Shown: positions 62,340-64,000 of the stretch, piece by piece | How the letters are laid out: each line of letters starts with the position of its first letter | Numbering within the stretch: the first letter of the stretch is position 1 | Source of the DNA: Pseudofulvimonas gallinarii | GTDB taxonomy: Bacteria; Pseudomonadota; Gammaproteobacteria; Xanthomonadales; UBA2363 | Length of the DNA stretch: 64,000 nt | Reading direction: 5' to 3' | Assembly: GCF_004343305.1 (NCBI RefSeq) | Contig: NZ_SMAF01000001.1 | Span: forward strand, 62,001 to 126,000 | Made by a program: the position numbers and the translations under genes | The notes under the pieces: model-generated | Database searches by the model: none | What the model saw: the letters and a program-made list of their open reading frames with translations, nothing else | Told to the model about the DNA's origin: nothing

Positions 62340-63371
62340 ATGCGCGTTTCCGCACTCATCAAGTGGCCGTTCCTGGCCAGCCTTGCCCTGGCCGCTGTGC
62401 CCGCCCTGGCCGCCGACGAAGTCAACCTCTACACCACGCGCGAGCCGGGCCTGATCCAGCCGCTGCTGGACAGTTTCAGCCGCGATACGGGCATCAAGGT
62501 CAACACCGTTTTCGTTGCCGACGGCCTGCTCGAGCGCGTCCGCGCCGAGGGCGGGCGTTCGCCGGCGGACGTGTTGATGACGGTGGACTCCGGCAACCTG
62601 CTCGACCTGGTCGGTAATGGCCTGACACAGGGCATCGAATCGGCGACGCTGGAGTCCGTCGTGCCGGCACACCTGCGTGGCGCCGATGGCAGCTGGTTCA
62701 CGCTGTCGCTGCGCGACCGTGTTCTGTACGCGCACAAGGACCTGGAACTGGACAGCTTCAACTACGAGGACCTTGCCGATCCGAAGTGGAAAGGCAAGGT
62801 TTGCATCCGTTCCGGCCAGCATCCGTACAACATCAGCCTGATCGCCGCGATGATCGCCCACGACGGCGTCGAGGCCACGGAAAACTGGCTGCGTGGTGTC
62901 AAGGCCAACCTGGCGCGCAAGGCCGCGGGCGGCGATCGCGACGTGGCCCGCGACATCCTCGCCGGCATCTGTGACCTTGGGCTGGCCAATGCCTATTACG
63001 TCGGCCGCATGAAAAACGAGCCGGCAGGTTCGGAGCAGCGCCGGTGGGGCGACGCGATCAAGGTGATCCGTCCGCATTTCGCCTACGGGAGCGAAGGCGG
63101 CACGCACGTCAACATCAGCGGTGCGGCAGTCGCGCGCCACGCACCGAACCGTGGCAACGCGGTCCGCCTGCTGGAATATCTGGTCGGTGACCAGGCCCAG
63201 AGCCTGTACGCGAAGGCGAACTACGAATACCCGGTCAAGGCCGGCGTCGAGCTCGATCCGGTGGTCGCCAGCTTCGGCGCGCTCAAGGTCGATCCCCTTC
63301 CGATGACCGAGATCGCCCGCTTCCGCAAGCAGGCCAGCGAACTGGTCGACCGCGTCGGATTCGACAACTGA
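62340..63371 (+). CDS. ferric iron ABC transporter, periplasmic binding protein (FbpA/FutA-like)
   Basis: 343 residues. A signal peptide (about 1-24, ALA) precedes DEVNLYTTREPGLIQPLLDSFSRDTGIKVNTVF, the start of the Fe(III)-binding family. VLMTVDSGNLLDLVGNGL, KWKGKVCIRSGQHPYNISLIAAMIAHDG and LANAYYVGRM follow, where the paired Tyr residues coordinate iron. An SD-like GGAG lies eight bases before the ATG. The permease gene follows after six bases. It captures ferric iron in the periplasm. Confidence 0.95.
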   Translation: MRVSALIKWPFLASLALAAVPALAADEVNLYTTREPGLIQPLLDSFSRDTGIKVNTVFVADGLLERVRAEGGRSPADVLMTVDSGNLLDLVGNGLTQGIESATLESVVPAHLRGADGSWFTLSLRDRVLYAHKDLELDSFNYEDLADPKWKGKVCIRSGQHPYNISLIAAMIAHDGVEATENWLRGVKANLARKAAGGDRDVARDILAGICDLGLANAYYVGRMKNEPAGSEQRRWGDAIKVIRPHFAYGSEGGTHVNISGAAVARHAPNRGNAVRLLEYLVGDQAQSLYAKANYEYPVKAGVELDPVVASFGALKVDPLPMTEIARFRKQASELVDRVGFDN

Positions 63372-63377
63372 TCCGAC

Positions 63378-64000
63378 GTGGCGGCGCACGCACTGACCCT
63401 GCGCCAGCGCGTGCGCCTGCCCCTTCCCTGGCTGTCCCTCGCGGCACTGCTCGCCGCGGTGGTGATCCTGCCGGTCATCGTGCTGGCCGCGACCGCGGCA
63501 CAGGGCAGCGAAGGGCTCTGGTCCCATGTCGGCCGCCACGTGCTGCCGCAGGCCAGCCTGAACACTTTGTGGCTGCTGTTGGGCGTCGGCATTGTTGTCG
63601 GCGTCATCGGCACCGGCTGCGCCTGGCTGGTCAGCGCGTATGAATTCCCCGGCCGGCGCTGGCTGTCATGGGCGTTGCTGCTGCCGCTGGCCGTGCCCAC
63701 GTATGTGGTCGCCTATGCCTATCTTGACCTGCTGCATCCGCTGGGGCCGGTGCAATCACTGGTCCGCGACCTGCTCGGCTATGACAGCCCGCGCCAGTTC
63801 CGGCTGCCGGACATCCGCTCGCTGGCGGGTTGCATAGGCCTCCTCGGCCTGGTCCTCTATCCGTATGTGTATGCGACGGTTCGCGCGATGTTCGCGACGC
63901 AGGCGGCCAGCGTGCTGGAATCCGCGCGCAGCCTCGGCGCCGGCCCGGTCGCCGTGTTCACGCGCGTTGCACTGCCGCTGGCGCGTCCGGCCATCGCAGT
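63378..64000 (+). CDS. ferric iron ABC transporter permease (FbpB-like), truncated by window edge
   Basis: GTG at 63378 starts a frame that stays open to the edge (207 codons). It encodes a first membrane helix (WLSLAALLAAVVILPVIVLAA), LPQASLNTLWLLLGVGIVVGVIGTGCAWLVSAYEFPGRRWLSWALLLPLAVPTYVVAYAY, and VLESARSLGAGPVAVFTRVALPLARPAIA, the EAA-type coupling loop of the first permease half. Complete FbpB proteins have two fused halves and about 550 residues. The start codon is inferred from the close spacing to the binding-protein gene. Confidence 0.9.
   Translation, partial: MAAHALTLRQRVRLPLPWLSLAALLAAVVILPVIVLAATAAQGSEGLWSHVGRHVLPQASLNTLWLLLGVGIVVGVIGTGCAWLVSAYEFPGRRWLSWALLLPLAVPTYVVAYAYLDLLHPLGPVQSLVRDLLGYDSPRQFRLPDIRSLAGCIGLLGLVLYPYVYATVRAMFATQAASVLESARSLGAGPVAVFTRVALPLARPAIA

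Overview
The window is 64 kb of dense, GC-rich chromosome with overlapping gene pairs and short gaps. Gene content and order point to a gammaproteobacterium of the order Lysobacterales (Xanthomonadales). The clues are the run ndk-rlmN-pilF-rodZ-yfgM-bamB-der, the cluster smpB/ratA/ratB/bamE/fur, the divergent ppsA/ppsR pair, a MoeB with an N-terminal rhodanese domain, and a repeat of the type that reads as 'CCCGCGAAGGCGGG'. Family and genus cannot be fixed from this stretch. I see no prophage, insertion sequence, CRISPR array or rRNA operon; this looks like core chromosome with some accessory operons.

0-12.4 kb: a minus-strand set of a VanY-type peptidase, a histidine-rich ZrgA-like zinc protein, an ABC ATPase and an FtsX-type permease that runs off the left edge. 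It is followed by a beta-propeller lipoprotein, a MASE2-GGDEF diguanylate cyclase, a twin-arginine-exported epimerase, a luciferase-like oxidoreductase and a ChaN/TraB-like protein. Next is a fatty-acid beta-oxidation pair (FadN-like multifunctional enzyme plus thiolase) ending in a clear terminator. 12.4-24.5 kb: a 328-bp control region rich in inverted repeats, then the ndk-to-der block (nucleotides, 23S rRNA/tRNA methylation, pilus secretin assembly, cell shape, outer-membrane protein assembly, ribosome assembly), mobA-moeA-moeB for molybdenum cofactor, folD, and a degenerate GGDEF-like protein behind a CRP/Clp-like palindrome.

24.5-35 kb: a structured 500-bp gap, smpB and the ratAB pair, an M3 peptidase, bamE and fur, then the four-gene minus operon MoxR-DUF58-TgpA-Slp. 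35-39.4 kb: a tightly packed minus operon SPFH protein, ribbon-helix-helix regulator, secreted serine hydrolase, DUF5808 membrane protein and periplasmic transglutaminase. Its promoter contains repeated GATATC motifs that look like an operator for the regulator it encodes. 39.6-42.7 kb: a plus-strand operon PepSY-TM, DUF2271, DUF4198 and ApbE. The DUF2271 protein carries a DxxTGAT motif like those that ApbE flavinylates, and the ApbE itself has Gly where its metal-binding Asp is expected.

42.7-64 kb: an OsmC protein, tRNA-Val, tadA, orn, ppsA/ppsR, a tRNA-Ala/tRNA-Glu operon with a near-consensus promoter and two terminators, a PQQ-type sugar dehydrogenase, a short-chain dehydrogenase and an unexplained 512-bp gap. 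Then comes a YtrA-type GntR/ABC exporter operon with a four-half-site operator and an acyltransferase, a cysteine-cluster protein pair, a REP-like doublet, a MaoC-Pta fusion with AckA, a glutamate symporter, a bacterioferritin lacking the heme Met, and the start of a ferric iron ABC transporter cut by the right edge.
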